Made by a program: the position numbers and the translations under genes
Part shown: positions 48,601 to 59,468 of the stretch, piece after piece
Layout: each line of letters opens with the position of its first letter
How positions within the stretch are numbered: the stretch's first letter is position 1
NCBI RefSeq assembly: GCF_024763615.1
Contig: NC_077224.1
Span: forward strand, 18,073,078 to 18,137,077
DNA from: Phlebotomus papatasi
Taxonomy: Eukaryota > Arthropoda > Insecta > Diptera > Psychodidae
Direction: 5' to 3'
Length of the DNA: 64,000 bases
Notes under the pieces: model-generated
The model's database searches: none
Told to the model about the DNA's origin: nothing
The model's input: only the letters and a program-made list of their open reading frames with translations

Positions 48601-51600
48601 AAGAGGGATACATATTTTATATTTCCTTCTAAAAAGTTTTTCGTAACTCGAAGTGTCAGCTGAGTTTGGAAGCAATTTATGAGTTGGCTTCAAAACGGCT
48701 CCATATAAAAAAACTTTTGCCAGGGGTTAGCCTTCGAAGGTCTAAATCTTCGTGTCATCTTTCTACACTTTCTCCTAATTAAATATGCCCATTTTTGTTT
48801 GGTTCACTCCATTTCGTCGTCCTTTTTGTTCATTTACCTCGTGCTCCATCAGATTTTTCATTTCTGACTTTTCTCTGTGTATTTTTACCTAATTAAGATT
48901 CTGAGATCTAGATTGAAATTTCAAACTGTCAAGTTGTGATTTAGTTGTGGAACGTGAAGTGTCTTAGCTAAGTATGCAGCTACAGAAATTGTCCACACTT
49001 AACGAAACGTCACTTTTCAAAAGAAAATCTTTGTTTTTCCGCAAAATTTGATGAAGTCTATCAAAAAAATTACAAAATAATAAAAGGTTTCATTTTGTGA
49101 CGCAATGCATTTGTGGGACTTAAAATGTATTGGCTAAGAACCAAGATTTTAAAGATCTTCCACACTTAACGAAACGTCACTTCTGTAAAATATCGCAAGC
49201 ATTTCTATTTCTCTGCAGAATTTGTTTAAATTTCGTTGCAAAAGTTCAGAATCTAACTATTACTACATAATAAATTCTAAAATGTTTATATTTAGTAGAC
49301 TGTCGTCTGGCAGATACACTTAAAATCTCTTTAATTTTTCAGTATCTTTATAATTTCAAGCACCTCGGAAAGATCCTTGGAATTAGTCCAAGTAAACAAG
49401 AAACTGGACGTCTTTAAATCTAGAAGCATTAGTTCCAGAATTGCAAATCTTGAAATACACACAGTTTGTATTTATCTTGGATTTTAAGATTCCAAAACAT
49501 TTATGACGTTTTGATCTTGTTTTTTTTTAATTTTAGAATATCAAAATTCTAAAACTTTCAAAATGCAATCCCAGTAATTAGGGCACTGGCTCTAGAATTG
49601 TAAATCTTACAATCCACATGGTTTGTGTCTTGAATATTAGATTTCAGTTTATTTCCTGCCTTTTGGATCCAACGATCCTTTCATAAGACTATATGTAAAA
49701 TATTCTAAGGATTCCAAGGTATTTGACGTCTTGATTTTTGCGGACTACGAAAATCTGTTTTTTTTAGATTTTCATTGTGATCTTGGTTCCCCAATTGTGG
49801 TCAGTGGTTCTGAAAAATTGAAAATATTGAAATCCACACGGTTTGTGTCTTAAATATTCCAATGATTGAAAGACTTTTGACATATCTAACATCTTGCGGT
49901 CTTGATTTGTTTTCAGAATAGCGAAAACTTTAAATTTTCTTGATCTGTGTCTCAGAATTGAGGTCGTTGCTTCCATAATTGTCAATCCTAGAATCCACAC
50001 GGTTTGTGTCTTGAAGTGAAAGATTTCAAGATATTTCACATACTGATTTTTTATTTCACAATTTATTTACTCTAAGTTTTTCTTGTAATTGGTCTTAGAA
50101 AAGAAGCCATTGGTTTCAGTATTGTAAATCTTAAAATCCTCATGGTTTATGTCTTGAATATTCCAAAGATTGAAAGGTTTTTGACATATCTGAAATTTTG
50201 ATCCTGATTTTTTTTAGAATAGCAAAACCTTTAAATTTTCTTGATCTGTGTCTTAGAATTGAGGCCGTTGCTTCCATAATTGTCAATACTGGAATCGACA
50301 CGGTTTGTGTCTTGGATTGAGAAATTTCAAGATATTTGACATAATGATCTTGATTTTTTTTTATTTCACAATTTATTTATTCTAAGTTCTTCTTGGAAAT
50401 GGTCTTAGAAAAGAAGCCATTGGTTTCAGTATTGTAAATGTTAAAATCCTCATGGTTTGTGTCTTGAATATTCCAAAAATTGAAAAGTTTTTGACATATC
50501 TGACATTTTGATCCTGATTTTTTTTTCAGAATAGCAAAACCTTTAAATTTTCTTGATCTGTGTCTCACAGAATTGAGGCCGTTGCTTCCATAATTGTCAA
50601 TCCTAGAATCCACACGGTTTGTGTCTTGGAGTATGAGATTTCAAGATATTTCACATCTTGATCTTAATTTTTTTATTTCACAATATAAGGACTCTATTTT
50701 TTTCTTGAAATTGGTCTCAGAAAAGAAGCCATTGGTTCCAGTATTGTAAATTTTAAAATCCTCATGGTTTGTGTCTTGAATATTCCAAAAACCTAAAGTT
50801 TTTGCTATATCTGACATTTTGATCTTAATTTCTTTTCAGAATAGCAAAACCTTTAAATTTTCTTGATATATGTCTCAGAATTGCTGCCGTTGCTTCCATA
50901 ATTGTCAATCTTAGAATCCACACGGTTTGTGTCTTGAATATTCCAAAAATTCCAATTCCAAGGCATTTGACAGCTTGGCCTTGACTTTTTTCTTTTCAGA
51001 ATATAATTTTTTGTTGAAACTATTGGTTCTAGAATTGAAAATCTTAAGATCCACACGGTTTGTGTCTTGGATATTAAGAGTCCATTTTGACAGATTTGTC
51101 TTTTTCACCTTGATTTTCTCAGAATTGAGGCAATTATGTGGACTTGAACAGGGTCCTCTCGACATTTCATTTTTCCATACGTTTTTGCATAGAGGCACTG
51201 AAGCCTGTTGGCAAGTTTTTTTCCTAAAGAGAATTGACTTATCAGTCTAATATATTTCGAAATTATGCATTAAAAGCTATCTAAAAATACATATTTGATA
51301 ATGCTCGCCGAAATAATACAAGAACTACGAGGAAATTTGTTTAAGTCGCGGTGCAATATCTGCAAAATTTTTACAAGGAAAAGTGAAAAATGGCTTCAGT
51401 TTTTATTAGGCTTGATGGGCCCCTGGACTTGAATTTATTTCTTATCCTGCTTTATTTGCTCACCTTTTGTGCGTCCATCGCCGTCTTAGCGTCTTAAGTG
51501 TCGATACCAACCTTGAGAATCAAACTCCAAAGCCTTCTTTTTTCAATTTCTCTTTCAGATAAAAATCAACATTTGAGTGAATTCTTAGCACTTATTCGAG

Positions 51601-51695
51601 GTACACCAGATCTTCAGACGCTCTATGAGTCAGTTCAGAAGGATACATCGGTCAATAGCAATTCAGATTCGGGCATTAGCATGGATCAGAGCTAA
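36642..51695 (+). CDS. Cand1: CAND1, cullin-associated NEDD8-dissociated protein 1
   Basis: Exons: 36642-36677, 37167-37840, 37901-38063, 44703-47238, 47319-47465, 51559-51695; 3693 nt, 1230 aa, the same length as human CAND1, with every phase consistent. It starts MASYQIANLLDK; the start is fixed by the family-typical first exon. HEAT repeats fill the protein (for example DKDFRFMATNDLMTELQKDS, DIDQEVKERAI-type and HTVDDGLDIRKAAFECMYTL blocks). An acidic loop at about residues 309-336 (EEEEDVDSEEYSDDDD) follows YDPNYNY, as in the family. Family role: wraps unneddylated cullin-RBX1 and exchanges substrate-receptor modules of SCF/CRL ubiquitin ligases in cytosol and nucleus. Exon 4 alone (2536 nt) holds two-thirds of the protein. 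Introns 3 (38064-44702) and 5 (47466-51558) are repeat-rich. No defect was seen in the coding sequence. Confidence 0.97.
39130..39722. repeat. 593-bp duplication, copy 1
   Basis: From ATTACGGAATTCCATGACTT to TTTACCTCCATGG, apparently base-for-base the same as 41317-41909 (offset 2187). It includes a reverse-oriented MITE of the CAGGGaAATGACATT family (about 39151-39419). The sequences either side differ. Confidence 0.93.
41317..41909. repeat. 593-bp duplication, copy 2
   Basis: Second copy of 39130-39722. The surrounding tract is strongly diverged, so this pair is much younger than the array that holds it, or has been homogenised, or is an assembly artefact. Confidence 0.93.
43712..44230. 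mobile_element. MITE, TAGGGTAAATGTCCTAATTC-end family, copy 2
   Basis: Ends TAGGGTAAATGTCCTAATTC and GAATTAGCTTAATTTACCCTA. Collinear with 30581-31134. About 470 nt upstream of the CAND1 exon 4 acceptor (44702). Confidence 0.9.
47780..47910 (-). mobile_element. LINE reverse-transcriptase tail fragment
   Basis: The minus strand reads a stretch of the type AAKMRYLRAIKGITRRDQVR, the conserved region just after the RT core in RTE-like and related LINEs; a stop follows shortly afterwards. Part of it (GCAGCTTGTACTCGTGATCTTA) is repeated as an inverted copy at about 47918-47950, forming a hairpin. Only a fragment, inside CAND1 intron 5. Confidence 0.7.
48279..48424. mobile_element. MITE with ATATCGTCGGTTGCGGCTAC ends
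   Basis: About 30-bp inverted ends (ATATCGTCGGTTGCGGCTAC... and ...GTAGCCGCAACCGATGATAT), total 146 bp. It lies in CAND1 intron 5. The open frames across it on both strands are products of the palindrome. Confidence 0.9.
49430..51110. repeat. ~307-bp higher-order (dimeric) satellite in CAND1 intron 5
   Basis: Units of about 150 bp carry ATCC(A/T)CA(C/T)(A/G)GGTTTGTGTCTTGAATATTCC. From about 49990 two unit types alternate: type A (CACACGG with GTTGCTTCCATAATTGTCAA; near 49992, 50292, 50606, 50915) and type B (CTCATGG with GAAGCCATTGGTTTCAGTAT; near 50140, 50445, 50758). A-to-A and B-to-B spacing is 300-314 bp. Confidence 0.88.
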
Positions 51696-52345
51696 AAATG
51701 TTCAATAGAATCCTACTCCAAAATCGTAATTGACGCAATCTGTTTAGAAATCGTCACGCGTAACCCCTTTTTTTTCAAAAGAAGCATCTCAGAGGTATGT
51801 TTTAAGTTTTCTTTTCTTATTTCTTCTTTTTAATTATTTTTTATTTGTGAAATTGCGGGAACTGAATTGATTTCAATTTAATACAAATGAGACGAATTTT
51901 AATTTAATTTGGAGAGACGAAAGAAGTAAAACGAACAAGATTTTTTTTGGAGCACAATTTATTGATTGTTTTTTTCTTGTCAAATTATCATTATTATTAA
52001 GTAATTAATTATTAAAAATATGGGGGTGTAATAATCTCACAAAGAAAGATTACAAAAGGAAAAAAAAACAAATCTCTCATCTGAGAATAAAAATACCTTT
52101 TTCAAATAATTATCTTTTTTGTGCAGAACATTATTTGTTTTCATTCTTTTATGCATTTTCTTAAATTTGTATTTAATATAGAAAGTTTATTGACTACAAA
52201 GGATAGAAATGTGAGGGAAAAAAAATATCGGAAGGATTTGAAAGGTAAAAGAAGGAGATAATGAGGATTTTTTTAAAAGGGACTTTCGAAGGATTAATTG
52301 TATAACAGTGAAAGAAAAAAATATTAAGTACATATAATTGAGATA

Positions 52346-52351
52346 AATAAA
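52346..52351 (+). terminator. Candidate poly(A) signal for CAND1
   Basis: AATAAA about 650 nt after the stop, followed by a U-rich CCAATTTTTTTCACG stretch. No strong AATAAA is evident closer to the stop. Confidence 0.5.
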
Positions 52352-54040
52352 GTATTAAAAACCATTCAACCAATTTTTTTCACGAGACAATTCATTGTTT
52401 AAAAAGGCAATAATACAATTATAAAATATTTTTGCTAACATTTCCCTCATTTACAGAAGATTATTTCTTACTTTCTTTCACTAAAAATCTCTTTTTTCAA
52501 TTCTTGTTCTCTCTGTTCTTGCTGTAAATGCCATCATTACACCAACTTATTCACTTCAAGATAGTTCTTACAGTTTCTTATCTCTCTCTCTCTCTCTCTT
52601 GGACTTCTTTTTCAAGAGATATTCAATTGATATTGATAGTAATTTTTTTACAAATCAGATTGTCCCGGACCTGAAAGAGAATTGAAAAGGGAATTAATAA
52701 AAATATTTCTGAAATTTGTTTTATTTATTTATTTTTTATAAAAGAACTTTAAAAAAATATTTTACAGGTATATTCAACTGTTACCATTTGATTAAAAAAG
52801 TAAAGAAACTCATAAAGTTCACAGTGAGTAATTTTTGCTGGAAGTAATTTTAGGCCACGCCCCCTTCAATGATCAATATCCAAATAAAGTTACAATTTTT
52901 ATTATTATTTTTTCAAATAATAGCGAAATACTCCACAGCATCCAAAGAGAAGTAATTTCTACAATTTTAGCTTAATTATTGTGCTGATAAAAAATTAACC
53001 ACGCCCACTACTAAGTTATCATACAGAAGACAGACTCTCGAATATTGGGAGTCAGGACTAGAGGCCTCAAATTGGTCTTCGTCACCCCAAAATAAATCAT
53101 TTGTTGAAAATAATTCGCTGCTTTTTACCAATTGTCTTATGCAAAATATTATTCGTAAAGAGCGACGAATAATTTTCAAAAAGTCATTTTTATTTTCTAA
53201 TTTTCAGTGTCGATCCTTCTAGCTTTATACAAAACTTTTAACATTTATAGCGATTTTCTTCGAAAATTCTTTTTTGAAGGAAATTGCCTGCAGTGTTGGA
53301 AACGTCAAAATTCTGTCAAAAATGCAATTTTTGACGTAAATTGCTTCCAAAATGTGCAGGGAAAGCCTTAAGGTTTTATAAAATCCGTACTAGGTGACTT
53401 AAATAAGGAAAGAACACCTATTAAATCTTAGAAAATCAGAACAAAATCATCCCTATTTTTTCTACAAAAAAAGGAGAAGTCTTAATAACTCCACTCGAGA
53501 AAATATTAGCCACGCCCACTACAAAACCTAACAGAAATAAATCAATCGACAGAAGTTGCCTATTTTGAAATATTAAACATATTTGTTCATTATTGATTGT
53601 TTCTTCTATCTTTGTATTAGAAAATTGAGCTTTGATGCAAATTTCGGAAAAGTCGCAATTGAAGCGGAAGCCCCGCCCACTTATTTATATTCCTACCGTT
53701 TATAGCACGTAATTTTTATTCACAGGATTATTTCACACTTGTGGTAATTCTAAGCAAATATTATGACTTTGAAAATATGTACCTTAATCTTTTAACGGAT
53801 TTCTAGTTTAAAATATCGAACTGTCAAAATATAAGGGAGACCCGGGCTCAATTAGATCGCAAACGTTACTTCTTTTTACGCATTTAAGTTGTGAACATTT
53901 TTGTCGAATGTTTCCTAATTACACGAAGAACGTTTGCTGAAAAATTTATGGGAAAATTACGCTCAGCTCTGTAATATCTGGCTCTCCGATATCTGGATGA
54001 CAGCTGTCAAACACATATTCAAAAAAAATGCCTCTTCGCA
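52352..54040. other. CAND1 / gene 5 intergenic, left part
   Basis: No gene. A (TC)n run lies at about 52580-52599. Four CCACGCCC-type motifs lie at about 52853, 52999, 53510 and 53672. At about 53966-54020 there is a diverged relic of the TTATCCGG..GACAGCTGTCAA MITE end. Confidence 0.55.
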
Positions 54041-54042
54041 TA

Positions 54043-54295
54043 CACTGAGAGAAATCCGAAAAAGTTAAAATAACATTCCGGAAAAGTTAATTTTACCCTG
54101 CAGTATTGATCCAAAATCGGTGTAAATATTACCCTTTTTAGGTGTATTAGGGGTTAAAGTTACCCTTTTCCATGTTAATTTTACCCTTAAAAATGTGTAA
54201 AATTAACATTGAGAAATGTTGATATATTTTTACACCTAAAAAATGTTAAAATTATGAGGAAAAGAAGTTGATCGCACCCCATTTTTTTCTTAGTG
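54043..54295. mobile_element. MITE, CACTGAGA-end family, copy 2 (reverse)
   Basis: Reverse complement of 31757-32016; ends CACTGAGAGAAATCC and TTTTTTTCTTAGTG. Confidence 0.88.
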
Positions 54296-54299
54296 TATG

Positions 54300-56930
54300 G
54301 ATTTTTATCTATCTTTTGCACTTTTAACACTTCGTAGAACCCTAACTAAAAGTGCAATATTTCTATATTAATATTTTTTTTTTTATTAAAAATGCTACAA
54401 TGAAAAAATAGTCAGATAAATTCTGTACTCATTCAATCAGGCCTCCAGGGGAAATGACATATTCTTCATTATAAAAAAGTAAAATTGAAAAATAAATTGG
54501 CAGCGGCTGCCACTACGGCCCTTCCAATTGTTAATTATCCAAAATAACGGAGTGGGGATAGGTGTAACCTATGTTCAGGAAGTTCTTGATCATCAGAAAT
54601 GGGCAGACCAAGATCAAAGATATGGTCCGGCCAAGCTATTTTTCTTTAAATTTGATAGCTTTATAGGTAGAGCGAGTGAAAAGTAGAGCGACCTACCGTT
54701 AAACAGCTCTAGATTTCAGCTACAACACGCTAAAATTTCATCGAAATTAAAAATGGAAGTTACATATTCGACATCGAATTTTCGAAATTTGATTATTTCG
54801 ATGAATCGATTTTTTGATTAATCAAATTTTCGATTAAATCGCATGAAGTCGAGGTGTTCAGAAAAGTTGCAGTATTTAACGATAGCTGATCAACTTTGAC
54901 AATTAGAACCGGAGCTATGGCCGTTCGATAATTAGATTTTTGAACCCTTATAGCTCGGGTCAGGGGGCTCAAAATAGATAGAAATTCTTTAATAGAAAGG
55001 TCTTAGGCCTAGCTATAACGTACTAAAACATGAGCACGATTAATGCCATAGAGGGTGAATTTGCTTGAAGTTTTTCAATTAAAATCTTGATAATTAAAAA
55101 TGAAGAAAAGTTGGTACCGCCATCTATTAAGATTTTTTTCTAATAGGGGATTGCTAATGTGGTTGCTTCTATTCTTTTCACAGAGGAAATATTTTAACCT
55201 GAAAGTTAAGCAATTGAGCTTAAGAGGTGAAAAAAATAATTTGAAGAATAGTTTTTTCTTTTAAGTTCTTAAAATATTTACAAATATCCCGGGTTTCTAA
55301 AGGATTAGAAAGCGTTATCGTCAATTTCTTTATTTCAGAACACTCATAATCTTGAAATTTTCTTAGTTTTGGCTTTAGATTTGAAGCATTTGAAGAGAGA
55401 TATATAATTTTGTTGTCACTATTGTCCTTTTGGGGCGTGGCCTATTTTTTCTTGATAATTGCAACTCATTGATTCCCTGATTTAAATGGTGATGGTTGTT
55501 AGATTCTGTTGTAGTATCCTATCCTTCTATGAAACATTGAACTTTGAACTCTAAATTGTCTTTAGTTGATCAGAATTCCTAAAGGGGCGTGGCTTAAAAT
55601 CATATTTTTCCATGTAATTGTGCGTTTTTCAATTTAATTAAATAGTTGAATACACCTGTAAATTTCTACAAATAATTTAATTTAATATTCATTCAGTAAC
55701 TTCCTATTTGTTATTCTGAAGACAGTTCGAAAGTCACAAAAAAGCATTCTACGTCAAAGAGAAAAAAATAATTTGAAAGCAGAAAACATGCTGGCAAAGT
55801 CTCAAGAAATTGTAAAAACTAATCTATTTGCTGTTTTGAAGGGTGGATAAAAAAATGCAAGACAAGTGATGGGTTAATGTGTAGGTTTAGCCTCTTTAAA
55901 CACTCATCTCAAAATCAAGAAGGAAACTTCACCTTTATCTGATCTTTTTTTTCAATAATCTTTTCACCGACAATCTCACAACTGCAGCTTAGAATGAGTC
56001 ATTTCTTTCTTTTTCTTGAGAAAGACCCTGTGTCGATATTTTTTCTTTGCAAAGTTTAGAAATTTTGAGAAATATCCATACGATCGATTTAACATTAAAA
56101 TCTTGTGTTGAAAAAAATATTTAATGAATTAAGAAAAAAACAACGAAAGGATTTTTGTTCATGTGCTCAACAAGACAAAAAAGAAACATTTTTGCACGAT
56201 AGACAACCAAAGGTGGAGTTCACCCCCAGATTTTTTTTTCAAGATTAATTCTCACAACAAAATGTTTGAGTTAAAAAAAAAACAGAAATAAGGACTGTAA
56301 AAAAGTCCATTTGGAAGAGGAATATTATAAATGATCTGTTCTAATTACATTATTTTATCTTTATCAACAAAAAAAAAACTTAAAAAAGACACTTAAAGAT
56401 AAACAAAAAGAACGAATAAAAAAAAACATTTAATAACAACAGCTGAAAATGATATTTTGTGAAGAAACAAAAAATAAAGAGAAAAATGAATGTGACTTGA
56501 GAGTTTTATGGAAATGATCTTGACTGATCAGGAAGATGAATACAAATGATCGTCGATGTTGTGGCTGAAGCATCTCAAATGTTTTCAAAACTTTACTGAG
56601 TATCAAAGATAAAAAAAAACAAAAAAAATCTACGTGTTTTACCAAACAGAAATTGAGGATAGATCAAAATTTTGAAAAACAAGATTACGATGGCCAAAAG
56701 AATGATCCTCAATTTCTTTACATATCACTTTTTCTTTAAATGCTAACCTTTTAGGCAAATGAAAGGAAAAATTGGAAGGAATTTTGGATGATCCTTGAGC
56801 GATCTCTGAAGAAAAGATTCCGATCGTACAACAGAAAAAAATAAATTGGCTATCCCTTCTTTTCTAAAAGGTCATCATTAAAAGAATACAGTGGTATGCA
56901 CAAGAAACAGTAAAAATTAATCACAGTCTT
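54300..56930. other. CAND1 / gene 5 intergenic, right part
   Basis: A/T-rich, no gene. A copy of the AACCGGAGCTATGG repeat phrase lies at about 54900, and GGGGCGTGGC motifs at about 55432 and 55584. Homopolymer A runs are common from 55900 to 56680. Confidence 0.5.
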
Positions 56931-56934
56931 CGCA

Positions 56935-59200
56935 ATCGTATAGAATGATCACAAGAGCAGGGGGTGAACAAGTACGATCAGTGAGTGAACCGTAGATTGG
57001 TTGATCGGCACTGATTAGTCCTTCTGAGTGGCTGATCGTAGTCGGAGTGAACTGAGTTGATCACATTGATCGGTCAAATTGATTAGTTGATCATAGCTTG
57101 AGGGGACTGCGATCAGTAGACTGGTTGATCATACTGATCAGTAACTTTGATCAGCAGATCTCTTTGATTGGTCAAACTGATCAGTTGTTCATAGAGAGAG
57201 AACCGTGAGCAGCAGATTTGTTGATCGTACTGATTAGTTACTCTGATCAGCTAATCTCTTTGATAAGTTAAACTCATCAGTTGATCAAAGCCTGAGAGAA
57301 CCGCGATAACCAGAACGGTTGATCATGCTAATTACAGTAGATCTCTATGATCAGTGAGACTGATCAGTTGATCATATACAAGAAGAACCGTGAATAACTT
57401 ATCACTTGATAACGTTGACTATTAACTTTGATCAACTGATCCCTGTGGATCAGTCAAACTGATCAGTTGATCATAGACTGAGAGAACTGTGAGTAGAAAA
57501 TCAGTTGTTCACGGTAATCAGTTACTTTGATTAGCTGATTTCTTTGGTCAGTCAAACAGATGAGCTGATCATAAACTAAAATGGAAGAACCGTGAGTTAA
57601 AAATCGGTTGATCGCGTTAATGAGTAACTTTGATCAGCAGATCTCTTGGTCGAACTGATCAGTTGTTCATAGTCTAAGAGAGAACCGTGAGCAGCAGATC
57701 TGTTGATCGTGCTGATTAGTTACTCTGATCAGCTAATCTCTTTGATAACTTTGATAAGTTAAACTGATCAGTTGATCAAAGCCTGAGAGAACCGCGATAA
57801 GCAGAACGATTGATCATGCTACTTAGTAGCTTTGTACAGTAGATCTCTTTGATCAGTGAGACTGATCAGTTGATCATAGACAAGAAGAAGCGTGAGTAAC
57901 TGATCTGTTGATCACGTTGATTGGTAACTTTGATCAACTGATCCCTGTGGATCAGTCAAACTAATCAGTTGATCATAGACTGAGAGAACTGTAAGTAGAA
58001 CATCAGTTGTTCACGGTAATCAGTAACTTTGATTAGCTGATTTCTTTGGTCAGTCAAACAGATGAGCTGATCATAAACTAAACTGAAAGAACCGTGAGTA
58101 ACAGATCGGTTGCTCGCGTTAATGATTAACTTTGATCAGCAGATCTCTTTGATTGGTCAAACTGATCAGTTGTTCATAGTCTGAGAGAGAACTGTGAGCA
58201 GCAGATCTGTTGATCATGTTGATTAGTTACCATGATCGGCTAATCTCTTTGATAAGTTAAACTGATCAGTTGATCATGCTAATTACAGTAGATCTCTGGT
58301 CAGTGAGACTGGTCAGTTGATCATAGACAAGAATCGTGAGTAGCTGATCTGTTGATCACAGTAATTGATAACTTTAATCAGCTGATCTCTGTGGATCAGT
58401 GAAACAGATCAGTTGATCATAGACTGGAGGAACTGTGAGTAGCAGATCTATTGATCGCAATAATTAGTAGCTTTGGTCAGCTGATCCACTTAATCAGAAA
58501 AACTGATCAGCTGATCAGTAACAGATCGGTTGATCGCGATAATGATTGGCTTTGATTAGCAGATCCCTTTGATCGGTCACACTGATTAGTTGATCATAGA
58601 ATGAGAGAACCATGAGCAGTAGTTCGGTTGATCGTGCTAATGAGTAACTGATCAGCTGATTTCTGCGATTAGTTGATAATAGACTGAGAGATTTACTGAT
58701 TACGCTAATAAGTAACTTCGATTAGCTGATCTCTTTGATCGGTCAAATTGATCAGTTGATCATAGACTGTGTATAGCAGATCAGTTGATCAAAAGCTAAG
58801 AAACATGTGAGAGGCGAAAACTGTGAATAACAGATCGCGTTAATGAGTAACTTTGATCAGCTGATCTCTGAGCAATCGAGATGGTCAGTTGATCATAAAC
58901 TGCGAGAAACGTCAGTAGTAAATCGATTGATCGGGTTCTTGAGTAATTTTGATCAGCCGATCTCTTTGATTTGACAATCTGGTCGATTAATATTAATCCA
59001 AGCGATCAAAAGATCAACTGATCGCATCCCAAGTAAACTGTATGTAACAGATTGGTTGATTGAGATAATCAGTACTTGTGATCGACTGCTCGCTAGGATA
59101 TGTCACACTGATCAGCTGTTCGTGCTCCGAAGGAACTGTAGATAGCAAATCCTTCACTTAGAACTTCTGAACGTGCTGATCAACAACGCTGATCGTCTGA
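56935..59200. repeat. 2.3-kb TGATCA-rich satellite with ~100-bp monomer and ~480-520-bp higher-order period
   Basis: Monomers of about 100 bp of the form GAACCGTGAG..CAGATC.GTTGATC..., then CTGATCAG and AAACTGATCAGTTGATCATA. GATC occurs about every 15-20 bases. Landmarks GAACCGTGAG or variants: about 57198, 57297, 57385, 57482, 57585, 57672, 57785, 57884, 57982, 58087, 58190, 58330, 58428, 58606. Five-monomer blocks recur (57186-57320 resembles 57660-57800 and 58180-58260). It ends about 270 nt from the stop of gene 5, so it may lie in its 3' UTR or just beyond. Confidence 0.92.
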
Positions 59201-59468
59201 TGGCAACCACAATAAACCACGAGTGGTACACTTGTTTACCCCATGCACGGAAGTGATCATTTGTTTTCTAATGGAAAATTTATCATCTAGAAAATACCTT
59301 TTTTGATTCATGCTTAAAGACCCAATTTGTGAATCTACAAATGAACTTTCGATCACACCATCAGCCCTCTGTTGTGGTTACAGAGAGGTGGGGAGAGTGA
59401 GAGATCATGTGAATTGTGTGGGTTTAATTTGAGATATCAGACAGCGTCTGATGCTAAAAGTGCCTCCT

